Shown in pieces: positions 33,786 to 43,720 of a stretch of 64,000 nt of DNA (position 1 is the first letter of the stretch; each line of letters begins with the position of its first letter). This DNA is from JBBQCW01 sp038319025 (GTDB lineage Bacteria; Actinomycetota; Thermoleophilia; Solirubrobacterales; Solirubrobacteraceae): NCBI GenBank assembly GCA_038319025.1, contig JBBQCW010000003.1:62001-126000 (forward strand), read 5' to 3'. A program made the position numbers and the translations under genes. Below the pieces are notes generated by a model. It had not been told where the DNA came from. It did not search any database and saw nothing but the letters and a program-made list of their open reading frames with translations.

Positions 33786-35861
33786 ATGTTCCCTCGACCC
33801 AACACCCACTCCATGACCTCATCGCCCGTCCGCCGGCTTCGTGCCGCCTTCATCCTCGTGCTAGCCGCCATTCTGGCGGCGGTCGCACTTCCCGCCGCTG
33901 CATCTGCAGCCGGTTCGTTCACGCAGGTCCTCTGCGCCAATCCCCGCACCGGTGAGGGGGTTGGGGTGGACGGACGTTTTCCGTCTGGCCTCACGGCGTG
34001 GACCAATCGGCCTGGCGTCGGCTCCGACGAGACGGTCGTCGGGTGCGGTCCCGGTGCGATGCGCAGTGACCGTGGGATCCCCTTGTCGGTCAACCTGCCG
34101 TTCTCGACACACACTCCCTCGGATGCAACGGGTGGCCTCACGTACACGCCAGGGGCAGACACCGAGCTGACGGGCGCTGAGCTCTGGTGGGCCGGATCAC
34201 TGGCGCCCGGCTCCGATCACATGGGGTTCTCCATCCACGGCGGGCAGCCCGTGGCGATGTACGGGCCACCGACAGCCGGCCTGTGCGGGTGGCAGGACTG
34301 CCTGAGCCTCGGCAACACGGAGATTCCGTTCGCCGCCGCCAACCGCGTCGTATGGTCGGCGCCTCCGGCGAGCGGGTTTCACTTGAGCATCGGTTGCCTT
34401 ATCCCCGACACCAGCTGGACGTGCCAGAGCCCAGCGCCTCGCACGATCGCCCGCCTGTTCGGCGCGCGGCTCACACTTGCCGACGCTGCCGACCCCGACG
34501 TCATCGGGGCGCCCACGGGCTCGCTGCTGACCGATGCTGTACTTCGTGGCGACGCCACCGTCTCGGGTCACTTCACCGACAAGGGAGCGGGTGTCTACCG
34601 ACTCGTTCTCAGCGTCGACGGCAAGGTTGCTCAGACCGTGTCTGCCGACGACAACGGCCACCGCTGCGAAGACGTGGATCCGGCCGGTGGGGACGCCTAC
34701 GAGTTCGCCTCCCGCGTGCCGTGCAAGCTGTCGGTGAACGGGGTTTACACGTTCTCCACGACCGCCATCAGCGAAGGAAAGCACCAACTTCGGCTCACCG
34801 TTGAGGACGCTGCAGGGAACAGCGCGATCGTCTCCGAGCGCCAGGTGACCGTCGACAACATCCCGCCACCTGTGAGCGTTGAGCCGCCTTCGTTCGCCGG
34901 CGTCGCGCGCGTCGATGCCGGCCTGGCCGGCGATCCAGGCACGTGGTCCGGATCGGGCGTCGGATTTGCCTATGCGTGGCAGAGGTGCACGGGCACGGGC
35001 GATGCTTGCGTCGATATTCCTGGCGCCACGGCTCGTGTCTACGTGGTGAGCGATGCCGACGCCGGTCATCGCCTGCGGCTCCACATCGTGGCCACCAATG
35101 GCGAAGGCAGCACCGATGCGTTCAGTGACACCACAGGGGTCGTGCCGGCGCTTCCGGTCGCGGCTGTGGACGACCCGCTAGCCCAAGGTGGTGCGACGGG
35201 TGTGGTGAGCCCACCGACTCCTGCGCCCGCATCGGTGGAGGCATTGCCCACGGCGCGACTGTCGGCGTCGACCACCACGCATCGTGGCTCAGTGACCGTG
35301 CGTTACGGGCAAGGGGCGACGCTGAGCGGCGTCCTGACGCGGCCCAGCGGTGCGCCGTTGGCCGGCGTGACGCTCGCCGTGACCCAACGCGAGCGCTACT
35401 CAGGTCCGGACTTCACCCCGACCGCCGACGTCACCACCGGCAGCAACGGTCGATTCGTGTACCGCGCCCGCGGGGGTGCGTCCCGGACGATCCGGTTCGT
35501 GTACGGCATCGGCGATGCCGCCGAGCAGCACGCGGACGTCCTGATGCGGGTACGGGCCGGCTTGCGGATGAAGATGCGCACTTCGCCGATGCGCAACGGG
35601 CAGACGCTGCGCTGGACTGGTCTTACGCTCGGCCGGCATCCGGGCGGACGATTGGTTGAGATCCAGGTTCGGGTCGGCAATCGCTGGCAGATTGCGTGTG
35701 CTACTCGCACGTCGCGCAGCGGTGGGTATCGCTGTGCGCACCGATTCCAGCGCACGTTCGTCACGACGCGGTACCGCTTCCGTGCGCGTGTGCGTAGCCA
35801 GTCGGGCTTCCCGTACCTGGCGGCCGCGTCGCGCGCCCGTGGCGTGCTGGTGCGGCCCTGA
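33786..35861 (+). CDS. Large secreted Ig-like protein
   Basis: A 691-residue exported protein. Start 33786 or an ATG at 33816; signal peptide L-V-L-A-A-I-L-A-A-V-A-L-P-A-A-A-S-A-A-G. An N-terminal Cys-rich region resembles that of the protein at 37350. Central Ig-like repeats: one near 360-450 with the G-T-W-S-G ... Y-A-W-Q-R-C ... D-I-P-G-A-T ... Y-V-V-S-D-A-D pattern seen in Thermoleophilia surface proteins. The C-terminal part (~480-600) looks like a carboxypeptidase-regulatory-type beta domain (G-A-P-L-A-G-V-T-L, N-G-R-F-V-Y). No catalytic motif. Possibly an adhesive or structural surface protein controlled by the sigma factor upstream. Confidence 0.75.
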   Translation: MFPRPNTHSMTSSPVRRLRAAFILVLAAILAAVALPAAASAAGSFTQVLCANPRTGEGVGVDGRFPSGLTAWTNRPGVGSDETVVGCGPGAMRSDRGIPLSVNLPFSTHTPSDATGGLTYTPGADTELTGAELWWAGSLAPGSDHMGFSIHGGQPVAMYGPPTAGLCGWQDCLSLGNTEIPFAAANRVVWSAPPASGFHLSIGCLIPDTSWTCQSPAPRTIARLFGARLTLADAADPDVIGAPTGSLLTDAVLRGDATVSGHFTDKGAGVYRLVLSVDGKVAQTVSADDNGHRCEDVDPAGGDAYEFASRVPCKLSVNGVYTFSTTAISEGKHQLRLTVEDAAGNSAIVSERQVTVDNIPPPVSVEPPSFAGVARVDAGLAGDPGTWSGSGVGFAYAWQRCTGTGDACVDIPGATARVYVVSDADAGHRLRLHIVATNGEGSTDAFSDTTGVVPALPVAAVDDPLAQGGATGVVSPPTPAPASVEALPTARLSASTTTHRGSVTVRYGQGATLSGVLTRPSGAPLAGVTLAVTQRERYSGPDFTPTADVTTGSNGRFVYRARGGASRTIRFVYGIGDAAEQHADVLMRVRAGLRMKMRTSPMRNGQTLRWTGLTLGRHPGGRLVEIQVRVGNRWQIACATRTSRSGGYRCAHRFQRTFVTTRYRFRARVRSQSGFPYLAAASRARGVLVRP

Positions 35862-35965
35862 CCCGCTTCGGCCAAAGCCGTGCAGAATCGACGGAGGTGC
35901 CGCATGCGGTGCCTCCGTCGCCTAGCGTCGGTAACGACGTGCTGCACGGACGGCGGCACACGCTC

Positions 35966-37353
35966 ATGAACACGAACGGATTCGGCATCAGAACGATGGG
36001 CATGTGGGCCTTTGCCGGCTTGATCGCTGTCGCATGCCCGATACCAGCGTCGGCGTCGGCGTACGAGGTCGGCGCCCCGACGCCCACGAGCCAGGCGATA
36101 GCCGCGCAGGCGGAGTTCCTGATCAACCCGGCGGTGCCGCCGCCGACGCGCACGGCGGTCTGCCTCGTGGACAGCGGCGTGGCGGACAGCGCCCTCAGCG
36201 ACTTCGCCGACGGTCAGGTCACGCGCTATGCGCCTGAGGATGGCGCCGTCGCCGATTCCAGCGACACCAGCCACGGCACCTCATGGCTCGCATCATGGGG
36301 GCCCAAGTCAACGGCCACGGCATGGTCGGCATCTGGCCCGGCGTCGAGATCGTGAGCGTAAGGGCGCTGAAGGGGAGGGAGCAGGCGTTTCGGTATCAGG
36401 CATACAAAAGCGGCATCGACGAATGCCTCTATCGCAAGGGTCGGGGCGAACCCATCGTTGTGATCTCGCTGTCGCTCGGAGGTGTGGCTTCGCCGAGCGC
36501 GGACGACGAGATCAAGCTGCAAGCAAGCGTCCAACGAGCCGCGTCCGAGGGGGTATCCGTCGTCGCGGCAGCCGGAAATGCGCCAGGCCCAGTGTTGTCA
36601 CCGGCTCGAGAATCCGGAGTTCTCGGCGTTGGTGCGGGCAATGCCATTGTCGATTACCAACAGGGGGCGCCCGTGGGCGCCCTTTGCTACGGGACCGCCG
36701 GACTGGCGCCATTCTCTAGTGCTGGGCGCGACGTAGTCGCGCCGGGCTGCTTCCTGGACCAAACCTCCGTCCTCGACGAGCGGCAGCTCGGATGGGGCGC
36801 CTCGCAGGCGACGGCGACAGTGGCCGCGCTGCTCGCCGCGATGCGCGCCTATGCGCCGGTGCTCTCGCGCGACGCTGCCGAGACGGCATTGACAAACTCA
36901 TCGAACTCAGCGGTGTGGGGTGGGTGGATCAGCGCTCAGCGCCTGTTCGCTAGCGCTGGGATCGATTGGCGCTCGATCGAGCTCCCGGCGCGCACGCAAG
37001 CGCCTGAGCCGGCCACGGCCGTTGTCTCGGCGGCTGCGGTCGCGAGGTACCCTCGCCCGGCTGTCATGCAGCGTCGGTGGGTAGGGAACCGCCTAGTCAT
37101 CAGAGTGCGCCGGTGCACTGAGTGCATGGTCCCGAGCCTGTCGGCCCGGGCGCTGGGACCGGCAAGTCGGGTCTTGGCACGGTCGTCCGTTCATCACGGA
37201 TCACAGATCACCCTCCGAGTTCCACTCGGAACCCGCTGGGTCGACCTCCGGTATCGCGGTGGAGATGCTCTCGATTCCCTTCCCTTCCTCTGGCACCCGC
37301 GTGCGCCGGCAGCTTCGCCGCGAACGGGCCGACTACGAGGGGAGTTCAGGTGA
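35966..37353 (+). pseudogene. Secreted subtilisin-like (S8) serine protease, frameshifted
   Basis: Two overlapping frames together make one S8 protease. Frame A (35966-36355): signal peptide (G-L-I-A-V-A-C-P-I-P-A-S-A-S-A), catalytic Asp in C-L-V-D-S-G-V, catalytic His in S-H-G-T. Frame B (36283-37353): M-A-R-I-M-G-A-Q, A-A-A-G-N-A-P-G with the oxyanion Asn, catalytic Ser in G-A-S-Q-A-T-A-T-V-A, and a C-terminal beta domain. Joining needs one extra base near 36281-36283 to give H-G-T-S-M-A. All three catalytic residues survive, so this could be a sequencing error or a recent inactivation. The C-terminal stop overlaps the next GTG. Confidence 0.78.
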
Positions 37354-39395
37354 GCTCTAGGAGCGCTTCGGTCGCTGGTGCCGGCGTTACCCGCGCTGCC
37401 GCGCTGATTGCTCTGACTGCGTGCGTCTTAGGTCCGGTTTCCGCGAGCCATGCGGGCACCTTTCAGGTTCGTGCGTGCGGATCAGCCGGTGGCACAAACG
37501 CGTCGTGGACGTTGAGCGTCGACAGTCCCGGCCACTACGAAGCCTCGCCGATAGCTGGCCTCTACCCGTTATGCGATGCGTCCCGCGGCCTGTGGGCCGA
37601 GGATTCGCTCGCGGGGCCCGGCGGCGCACCTGCCGGCTCCGAGGTGCGCTACACGTTCACGGCCGAGCCGGGTACGCGCGTTAGCGCCCTAACGTACAAC
37701 CGCTACTGGTACAAGCTTGCGGATCCATCTGCGGCGTGGGCCCCAGGGTTCTTGCGAACGGCTGAAAGCACGCCGTCCTCTCCTCTCGAGGGGATGTGCT
37801 CTTACGACCCATTTGCTGCCGACGACTGCTCCGTTTCGGGCAGCGCATCGCCGGACTTTGCAGCCACCAAGCGGCTCGACTTCGGGCTCAGGTGTGGGGT
37901 CTCGGGCCCCTGCGTTCGCGGTGCCAACAACACACACTTCGCCGTCGCAGAACTCCGCTCAGCCATCGTCACAGTCACCGATGCCGACCCGCCAATGGCT
38001 GGCCCTCTCAGCGGCTCCGCGTTTGACGAGCCGTACCCCCAAGGTGCCGTGACGGTCACGGCGCTGGGCGCCGATGCGTCGGGCATCGCGTCGGCACACG
38101 TGCTGATTGACGGCGCTCGGGTCGGCGCTGCCGCTGTCGGAACGTGCACCACGATCGTCGGTATTCCCAGCGCGTACACAACACCCAAGCCGTGTACTGA
38201 TCGCGCCGGCAGTGACCCCATCACTGCCGTTCTGGACCTCTCCCACATCCCCGACGGCGCGCACACTGTCGCGATGCTGTTCGCCGATCCCGCCGGCAAC
38301 ACCACGGCGACGGCGTCCCGCGCGATCACGGTCGACCACACGTCGCCGGCCGCTCCGATGAGCACAAAGATCGAGCCTGCCTCACCAGCCGAGGACACAT
38401 GGCGGACCACGAGCCCGTCAGCACTGACCGTCACGGCGCCCGCCGGTCAGGTCGCGCCCATCGCGGCCTTGTGGGTCGAGGCGTGCCGGGCCGGCGGCTC
38501 TTGTCAGATCCGGCGCTTCACGGGGACCACTATCGACGCGCCGCAACTCGACGCGCTACTTCAACAAGGGGACGGCATCTACACCCTGAGCGTGAGCCTC
38601 GAGGACGCCGCCGGCAACGGGAAGGGGTTTGACCCCGACCTCGCCTCGACGCAGACGCTCAGGGTCGACGCGATCGCCCCGGCCCGTCCGGCGGGACTCG
38701 TCGCCACAGGGGTCGAATCAGGGCCGGTTGCCCCAGATGATCTCGGCCTGAGCTGGACGGCGGTCTCCGACGGCGGCAGTCCGGCGGACCGGGCTCACGT
38801 CCGGGTCTGCCGCGTCGGCGGCTCCTGCACGACGGCGCTGGTGCAGGCCGACGGTGGGCTCGCGCCCGGCTCGCTCGCCGGCCTGCTCGTCGATGGTGAC
38901 GGCGCTTACACGGTGGCCGTCAGCTTGGTCGACCAAGTCGGGCACAACGCGGTCACCTTTGACCCAGCCACGGCGAGCACGATCACCGTCGACGTGGTAC
39001 GCCGTCCGCTGGCCATCCCAGGCAGCACGCTCGGACCCGACCTGCCCGGTGCCTGGCTCCCGGTGCAACACCCAAAGCCCATGTTGCGGCTGCGCACGGC
39101 TACTTACCACCAAAGCGACGCGACACTGATGATCACCGGCAAGGGGACCGCCGGCGCTTACGTACGCGCCTCGGCCCGCCTGGTGATCCATCCCCGCCAC
39201 GGGAAGTCGATGACGATCGCTCGGCCCTTAGCCATCACCACCGCTGCCGACGGGCGATTCAAAGCGAGGCTCCGGCTCCGGTCGATCGCCCGCACTCTCC
39301 GCGGGGTCCTTCGCGCCACGATCGCCCTCACCTTCGACGGCGTCACCACGACGCGCCTGCCCGTGCTGCTGCTGCGTGGCCAAACGGCACACTAA
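37350..39395 (+). CDS. Large secreted Ig-like protein (second)
   Basis: A 681-residue exported protein. GTG at 37350 overlaps the protease stop (GTGA) after GGGGAG. Signal peptide A-A-L-I-A-L-T-A-C-V-L-G-P-V-S-A-S-H-A near 20-35. The N-terminal ~190 residues are a Cys-containing domain (F-Q-V-R-A-C-G-S-A-G-G, Y-P-L-C-D-A-S-R-G-L) related in layout to the protein at 33786. Ig or fibronectin-like repeats follow with D-A-A-G-N and V-D-x-x-x-P joints; a basic beta domain closes it. Role unknown; coupling to the protease suggests a common surface process. Confidence 0.75.
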   Translation: MSSRSASVAGAGVTRAAALIALTACVLGPVSASHAGTFQVRACGSAGGTNASWTLSVDSPGHYEASPIAGLYPLCDASRGLWAEDSLAGPGGAPAGSEVRYTFTAEPGTRVSALTYNRYWYKLADPSAAWAPGFLRTAESTPSSPLEGMCSYDPFAADDCSVSGSASPDFAATKRLDFGLRCGVSGPCVRGANNTHFAVAELRSAIVTVTDADPPMAGPLSGSAFDEPYPQGAVTVTALGADASGIASAHVLIDGARVGAAAVGTCTTIVGIPSAYTTPKPCTDRAGSDPITAVLDLSHIPDGAHTVAMLFADPAGNTTATASRAITVDHTSPAAPMSTKIEPASPAEDTWRTTSPSALTVTAPAGQVAPIAALWVEACRAGGSCQIRRFTGTTIDAPQLDALLQQGDGIYTLSVSLEDAAGNGKGFDPDLASTQTLRVDAIAPARPAGLVATGVESGPVAPDDLGLSWTAVSDGGSPADRAHVRVCRVGGSCTTALVQADGGLAPGSLAGLLVDGDGAYTVAVSLVDQVGHNAVTFDPATASTITVDVVRRPLAIPGSTLGPDLPGAWLPVQHPKPMLRLRTATYHQSDATLMITGKGTAGAYVRASARLVIHPRHGKSMTIARPLAITTAADGRFKARLRLRSIARTLRGVLRATIALTFDGVTTTRLPVLLLRGQTAH

Positions 39396-39489
39396 GCGCC
39401 CAAAGTGCCACGTTGACGGCGATAGTGCGACGTTTATCTAAGACTGTCGCCTGCCGATGGCCAATCTTTCGCGCCAAAAAGTGGCCACC

Positions 39490-39504
39490 GGACACCAAGT
39501 GTCC
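39490..39504. terminator. Candidate terminator hairpin after the secreted-protein operon
   Basis: GGACAC and GTGTCC pair perfectly across a CAA loop, with further CCGG/CCGG contact outside. It lies 95 bases after the stop of the gene ending at 39395. Confidence 0.4.
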
Positions 39505-39512
39505 CCGGGCCG

Positions 39513-39634
39513 CTACACCCGCGCCACTCGGATCGAGCCCAGGTCGTCGGCCAGCCGTCGCAGTTCCACGGCGTCGGATGTGACGACGATGTCACCCCGT
39601 CGCGCCGCGCTACCACGGTAGGAACGGTGTCCAC
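39513..39634 (-). pseudogene. Decayed PIN-domain toxin (VapC-like) C-terminal remnant
   Basis: Read on the minus strand, one frame gives A-R-R-G-D-I-V-V-T-S-D-A-V-E-L-R-R-L-A-D-D-L then G-S-I-R-V-A-R-V-stop, the classic C-terminus of VapC-type PIN nucleases (R-G-D-x-I-V-T-S-D). The part upstream (V-D-T-V-P-T-V-V-A) fits in a different frame, so a frameshift and loss of the N-terminal catalytic Asp residues make it dead. No antitoxin gene is seen. Confidence 0.5.
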
Positions 39635-39727
39635 GGCGGGCGGATCCCGCACCGACGAGCGAAGAAGGCGCATCAAGAGCACTAGGTCAACGGCCGCCGA
39701 ACGCGCCCCCGTATTCTCGATCACCGG

Positions 39728-41629
39728 ATGTCCGAGGCACAGAAAAGCGAAGGCCGGCGCACGCGCCTGGCCGAGCAGCGCAAGGCTCTGCCCGACGGGC
39801 CGGGGGTCTACCTGTTCCGTGATGCCGCACGCAAGGTCATCTACGTCGGCAAGGCCAAATCGATCCGTAAGCGCGTCGGATCGCACTTCAGCGGGGCGGC
39901 CGGCCCCAACGCATCCCGCGGCGCTTACGAGATGGTCGCCGCCATCGATGGTGTCGAGTTCGTACTCGTCGCCAGCGAGGCGGAAGCGCTGCTGGCCGAG
40001 CAGAACTTCATCAAGCAGTACCGCCCGCGGTTCAACATCCGCCTGCGCGACGACAAGAGCTACCCGTACATCGCCATCTCCATGGACGAAGACTTCCCGC
40101 GCGTGTATTTCACCCGGGAGAAGCACCGTAAGAACCGCCTGTACTTCGGCCCGTACTCCAACGCCAAGCGCGTGCGCGGCACGCTCGACCTGCTCGGCAA
40201 GGTCTTCCTGTTTCGCTCCTGCACCGGCCACGAGCCCGGCCGGCGCTCCGGCTCTCCGTGCCTGGACTACTACATCAAGCGCTGCGGGGCCCCGTGCGTG
40301 GACTACGTCACCAAGGCCGAATATCGCGAGTCGATCGACGGCGTCGTCGCGTTCCTCTCCGGCCGCTACCGCGAGATCGAGCAGGACCTGGAAGCGAAGA
40401 TGACGGCCGCGGCCGCCGCGCAGGAGTTTGAACAGGCCGCGCTGGAACGCAACCGCCTGCGCTCCGTCCGCCACCTGCTCGAACGCCAGCGAGTGGCCAA
40501 CGACAGCGTCGGCACGCTCGACGCGCTCGCCATCGCTCTCGACGGCACCGACGCCAACGCCCAGGTTTTCCAAGTGCGCGACGGCGTGCTGTCAGACCGC
40601 CAATCGTTCTACCTCGACAACGAAGCTGAGCGCGACCTGGGGGAGGTGATCGAGGAGTTCGCCCTGCAGTACTACGGCGGCGCGCTGTCGATCCCCGGCC
40701 AGGTGATCGTCCAAGCTGACCTTGACGACCCTGGGCCGCTGGCCGAGGCGCTGAGCCTCCGCCGCGGTAGCGCGGTGGAAGTACGCACGGCCCAGCGCGG
40801 CGACAAGCGGCGCATCTTGGAGCTGGCCGAACGCAACGCCACGCTCGCCCTGGGCCAGGAGAAGCTGAAGTCCGAGCGCCGGCGCCAGCAGCGCGTGGAA
40901 GCGCTCGACGAACTGCGAGACGAACTGAAGCTCGATGCGTTGCCGATCCGTATCGAGTGCTTTGACATCTCCACGCTGATGGGCACGAACACCGTCGCGT
41001 CCATGGTCGTGTTCGAGGGTGCCGCGCCGAAGAAGAGCGACTACCGGCGCTTCACGATTCGCTCCCTCGAACCTGGGCAGTCCGACGACTTCGCCGCCAT
41101 GGAAGAGGTCCTCACACGCCGCATGGCGCAGTGGATCACGCAGCAGGACCTTTCGCCGCACGACCCCAAGTACAACGCGTCGTTCGCGTCGCTCCCGAAC
41201 GTGATCGTGATCGACGGCGGCAAGGGCCAGTTGGCCGCCGGGCTGCGCGCGCTGGAGCCGTTCCGTGAGCGCGGCGTGGCCGTCATCTCCCTCGCCAAGA
41301 GGATCGAGGAGATCTTCGTGCCCGGGCTGCCCCGGCCGATCGTGCTGGCCCACGACACCCCGGCGCTGCAGCTGCTCCAGCGCGTTCGCGACGAAGCGCA
41401 CCGGTTCGCCATCACCCACCATCGCGCCCGCCGCGACACCGCGATGACCACCTCGCTGATGGATGACCTGCCGGGCGTGGGGCCTGCGCGCAAGCGGGCC
41501 CTGCTCAAGCACTTCGGCTCGCCGGATGCGTTCCTGACGGCCAGCCGAGAGGACCTTGAGCAGGTACCCGGGTTGCCGCAGAAGGTGGCGCGCGAGCTCT
41601 ACGCGTCACTGCACCGCACCGGTATGTGA
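39728..41629 (+). CDS. uvrC: Excinuclease ABC subunit C
   Basis: A 633-residue nuclease that makes both cuts in nucleotide excision repair with UvrA and UvrB. N-terminal GIY-YIG domain (P-G-V-Y-L-F-R-D-A, K-V-I-Y-V-G-K-A), a Cys-bearing segment (C-T-G-H, C-L-D-Y-Y-I-K-R-C-G-A-P-C), UVR motif near 220 (E-Q-A-A-L-E-R-N-R-L), RNase H-like domain with I-E-C-F-D-I-S and V-I-D-G-G-K-G-Q, and C-terminal helix-hairpin-helix (L-P-G-V-G-P-A-R-K, V-P-G-L-P). Full length. It precedes rapZ as in most actinobacteria. Confidence 0.96.
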   Translation: MSEAQKSEGRRTRLAEQRKALPDGPGVYLFRDAARKVIYVGKAKSIRKRVGSHFSGAAGPNASRGAYEMVAAIDGVEFVLVASEAEALLAEQNFIKQYRPRFNIRLRDDKSYPYIAISMDEDFPRVYFTREKHRKNRLYFGPYSNAKRVRGTLDLLGKVFLFRSCTGHEPGRRSGSPCLDYYIKRCGAPCVDYVTKAEYRESIDGVVAFLSGRYREIEQDLEAKMTAAAAAQEFEQAALERNRLRSVRHLLERQRVANDSVGTLDALAIALDGTDANAQVFQVRDGVLSDRQSFYLDNEAERDLGEVIEEFALQYYGGALSIPGQVIVQADLDDPGPLAEALSLRRGSAVEVRTAQRGDKRRILELAERNATLALGQEKLKSERRRQQRVEALDELRDELKLDALPIRIECFDISTLMGTNTVASMVVFEGAAPKKSDYRRFTIRSLEPGQSDDFAAMEEVLTRRMAQWITQQDLSPHDPKYNASFASLPNVIVIDGGKGQLAAGLRALEPFRERGVAVISLAKRIEEIFVPGLPRPIVLAHDTPALQLLQRVRDEAHRFAITHHRARRDTAMTTSLMDDLPGVGPARKRALLKHFGSPDAFLTASREDLEQVPGLPQKVARELYASLHRTGM

Positions 41630-41674
41630 ACAAGGCTTCCCACGATCGGTCGTGGTGCGCGGCACAATGGGCGT

Positions 41675-42595
41675 ATGGCCGACGGTCCCACTACGGAATC
41701 CACCGATGCACCTGCCCCGCGCGCGGGGCTCGAGGACCTCGTCGTGATCACCGGCTTCTCGGGAGCCGGCAAGTCCACGGCGATGGCGGTGTTTGAAGAC
41801 GCCGGCTACTTCTGCGTGGACAACCTGCCGCCCGAGATGATCCGCGGGCTGGTCGAGCTGTTCACACACGGCGGATCGAAGATCGCCCGCGCGGCCGTGG
41901 TCTGCGACATGCGCGGCGGCGAACTGTTCGAGGCTCTGAACTCGGTCCTCGACGACCTCGACGAACGAGGGCTCGCCCATCGCGTGCTCTTCCTGACCGC
42001 CGATGAGGCCACGCTGCAGACCCGCTACAAGGAGACCCGGCGTCGCCACCCGCTGGCCCTGGAAAGCTCTGTCGCCCACGGGATTGCCGCCGAGCGCGGC
42101 GTGCTCGCCCCGTTGCGTGAGCGCGCCGATCAGGTCATCGACACCACCGGCCTCAGCGCCGCCCACCTGCGCCGCAAGATCCAGCGGGACATGTTGGCCG
42201 GTCGCCGTCGCGCGAAGCTGACGGTGACGTTCGAGTCTTTCGGCTTCAAATACGGGCCGGCCAGCGATGCCGACTTGCTGTTCGACGTGCGCTTCCTGCC
42301 CAACCCTCACTACGAACCGGATCTGCGGCCGTTGACGGGCCGCGACCCCCGGGTGGTGGCCCACGTGGCGCAGGAGGGCAAGCTCGACGCCTTCTACACC
42401 CGGGTCGAAGCCCTGCTCGACTTTCTGCTCCCGGAATATGTCGCCGAGGGCAAATCTCACCTGCTCGTGGCCGTCGGTTGTACCGGCGGCCGGCACCGCT
42501 CGGTGGCGATCGTGGAGCACCTCGCCGCCCGGTACGGCCGCCGAGATGACCTCTTTGTCGAGGCCGCCCATCGCGACATCAAGCGCGCAGGGTAG
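41675..42595 (+). CDS. rapZ: RNase adapter protein RapZ (nucleotide-binding)
   Basis: A 306-residue P-loop protein. Walker A G-F-S-G-A-G-K-S-T near residue 27-35, C-V-D-N-L-P-P after it, and the C-terminal R-F-L-P-N-P-H-Y and G-C-T-G-G-R-H-R-S-V motifs of the RapZ family. In E. coli RapZ controls glucosamine-6-phosphate synthase through small RNAs; in actinobacteria the target is unclear. A -10-like CACAAT sits 6 bases ahead of the ATG with no Shine-Dalgarno, hinting at a leaderless start. In most relatives yvcK and whiA follow; here gap follows directly. Confidence 0.95.
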   Translation: MADGPTTESTDAPAPRAGLEDLVVITGFSGAGKSTAMAVFEDAGYFCVDNLPPEMIRGLVELFTHGGSKIARAAVVCDMRGGELFEALNSVLDDLDERGLAHRVLFLTADEATLQTRYKETRRRHPLALESSVAHGIAAERGVLAPLRERADQVIDTTGLSAAHLRRKIQRDMLAGRRRAKLTVTFESFGFKYGPASDADLLFDVRFLPNPHYEPDLRPLTGRDPRVVAHVAQEGKLDAFYTRVEALLDFLLPEYVAEGKSHLLVAVGCTGGRHRSVAIVEHLAARYGRRDDLFVEAAHRDIKRAG

Positions 42596-42714
42596 TTCTC
42601 CACATTCCTGAGACGGGCATCCGTCGATAGGGTTTGCCCTTGGTTGACGCGCCGCCCGGCAGCACGCTGCCCGGCCGTCTGCCGCTTCTTTTCGCCATCA
42701 GGAAGGTCTGACCA

Positions 42715-43716
<1,002 letters not shown>

Positions 43717-43720
43717 CCGC

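Larger units (their letters stand above)
39396..39727. other. 332-base gap before uvrC with repeat, hairpin and PIN remnant
   Basis: No intact gene. It holds a short direct repeat AGTGCsACGTT (39404-39414 and 39424-39434), a hairpin GGACAC-CAA-GTGTCC (39490-39504) that may terminate the secreted-protein operon, and the decayed end of a PIN-domain gene on the minus strand (39513-39634). A -10-like TATTCT lies about 10 bases before the uvrC ATG. Confidence 0.55.

Noticed and set aside
36271..36300. Programmed ribosomal frameshift in the subtilisin
   Set aside because: No slippery heptamer is present at the crossing; a one-base deletion or sequence error explains it better.
39434..40573. A 379-codon minus-strand frame over the start of uvrC
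   Set aside because: Opposite strand of uvrC; only its last part overlaps the PIN remnant, in a different frame. No start signal.
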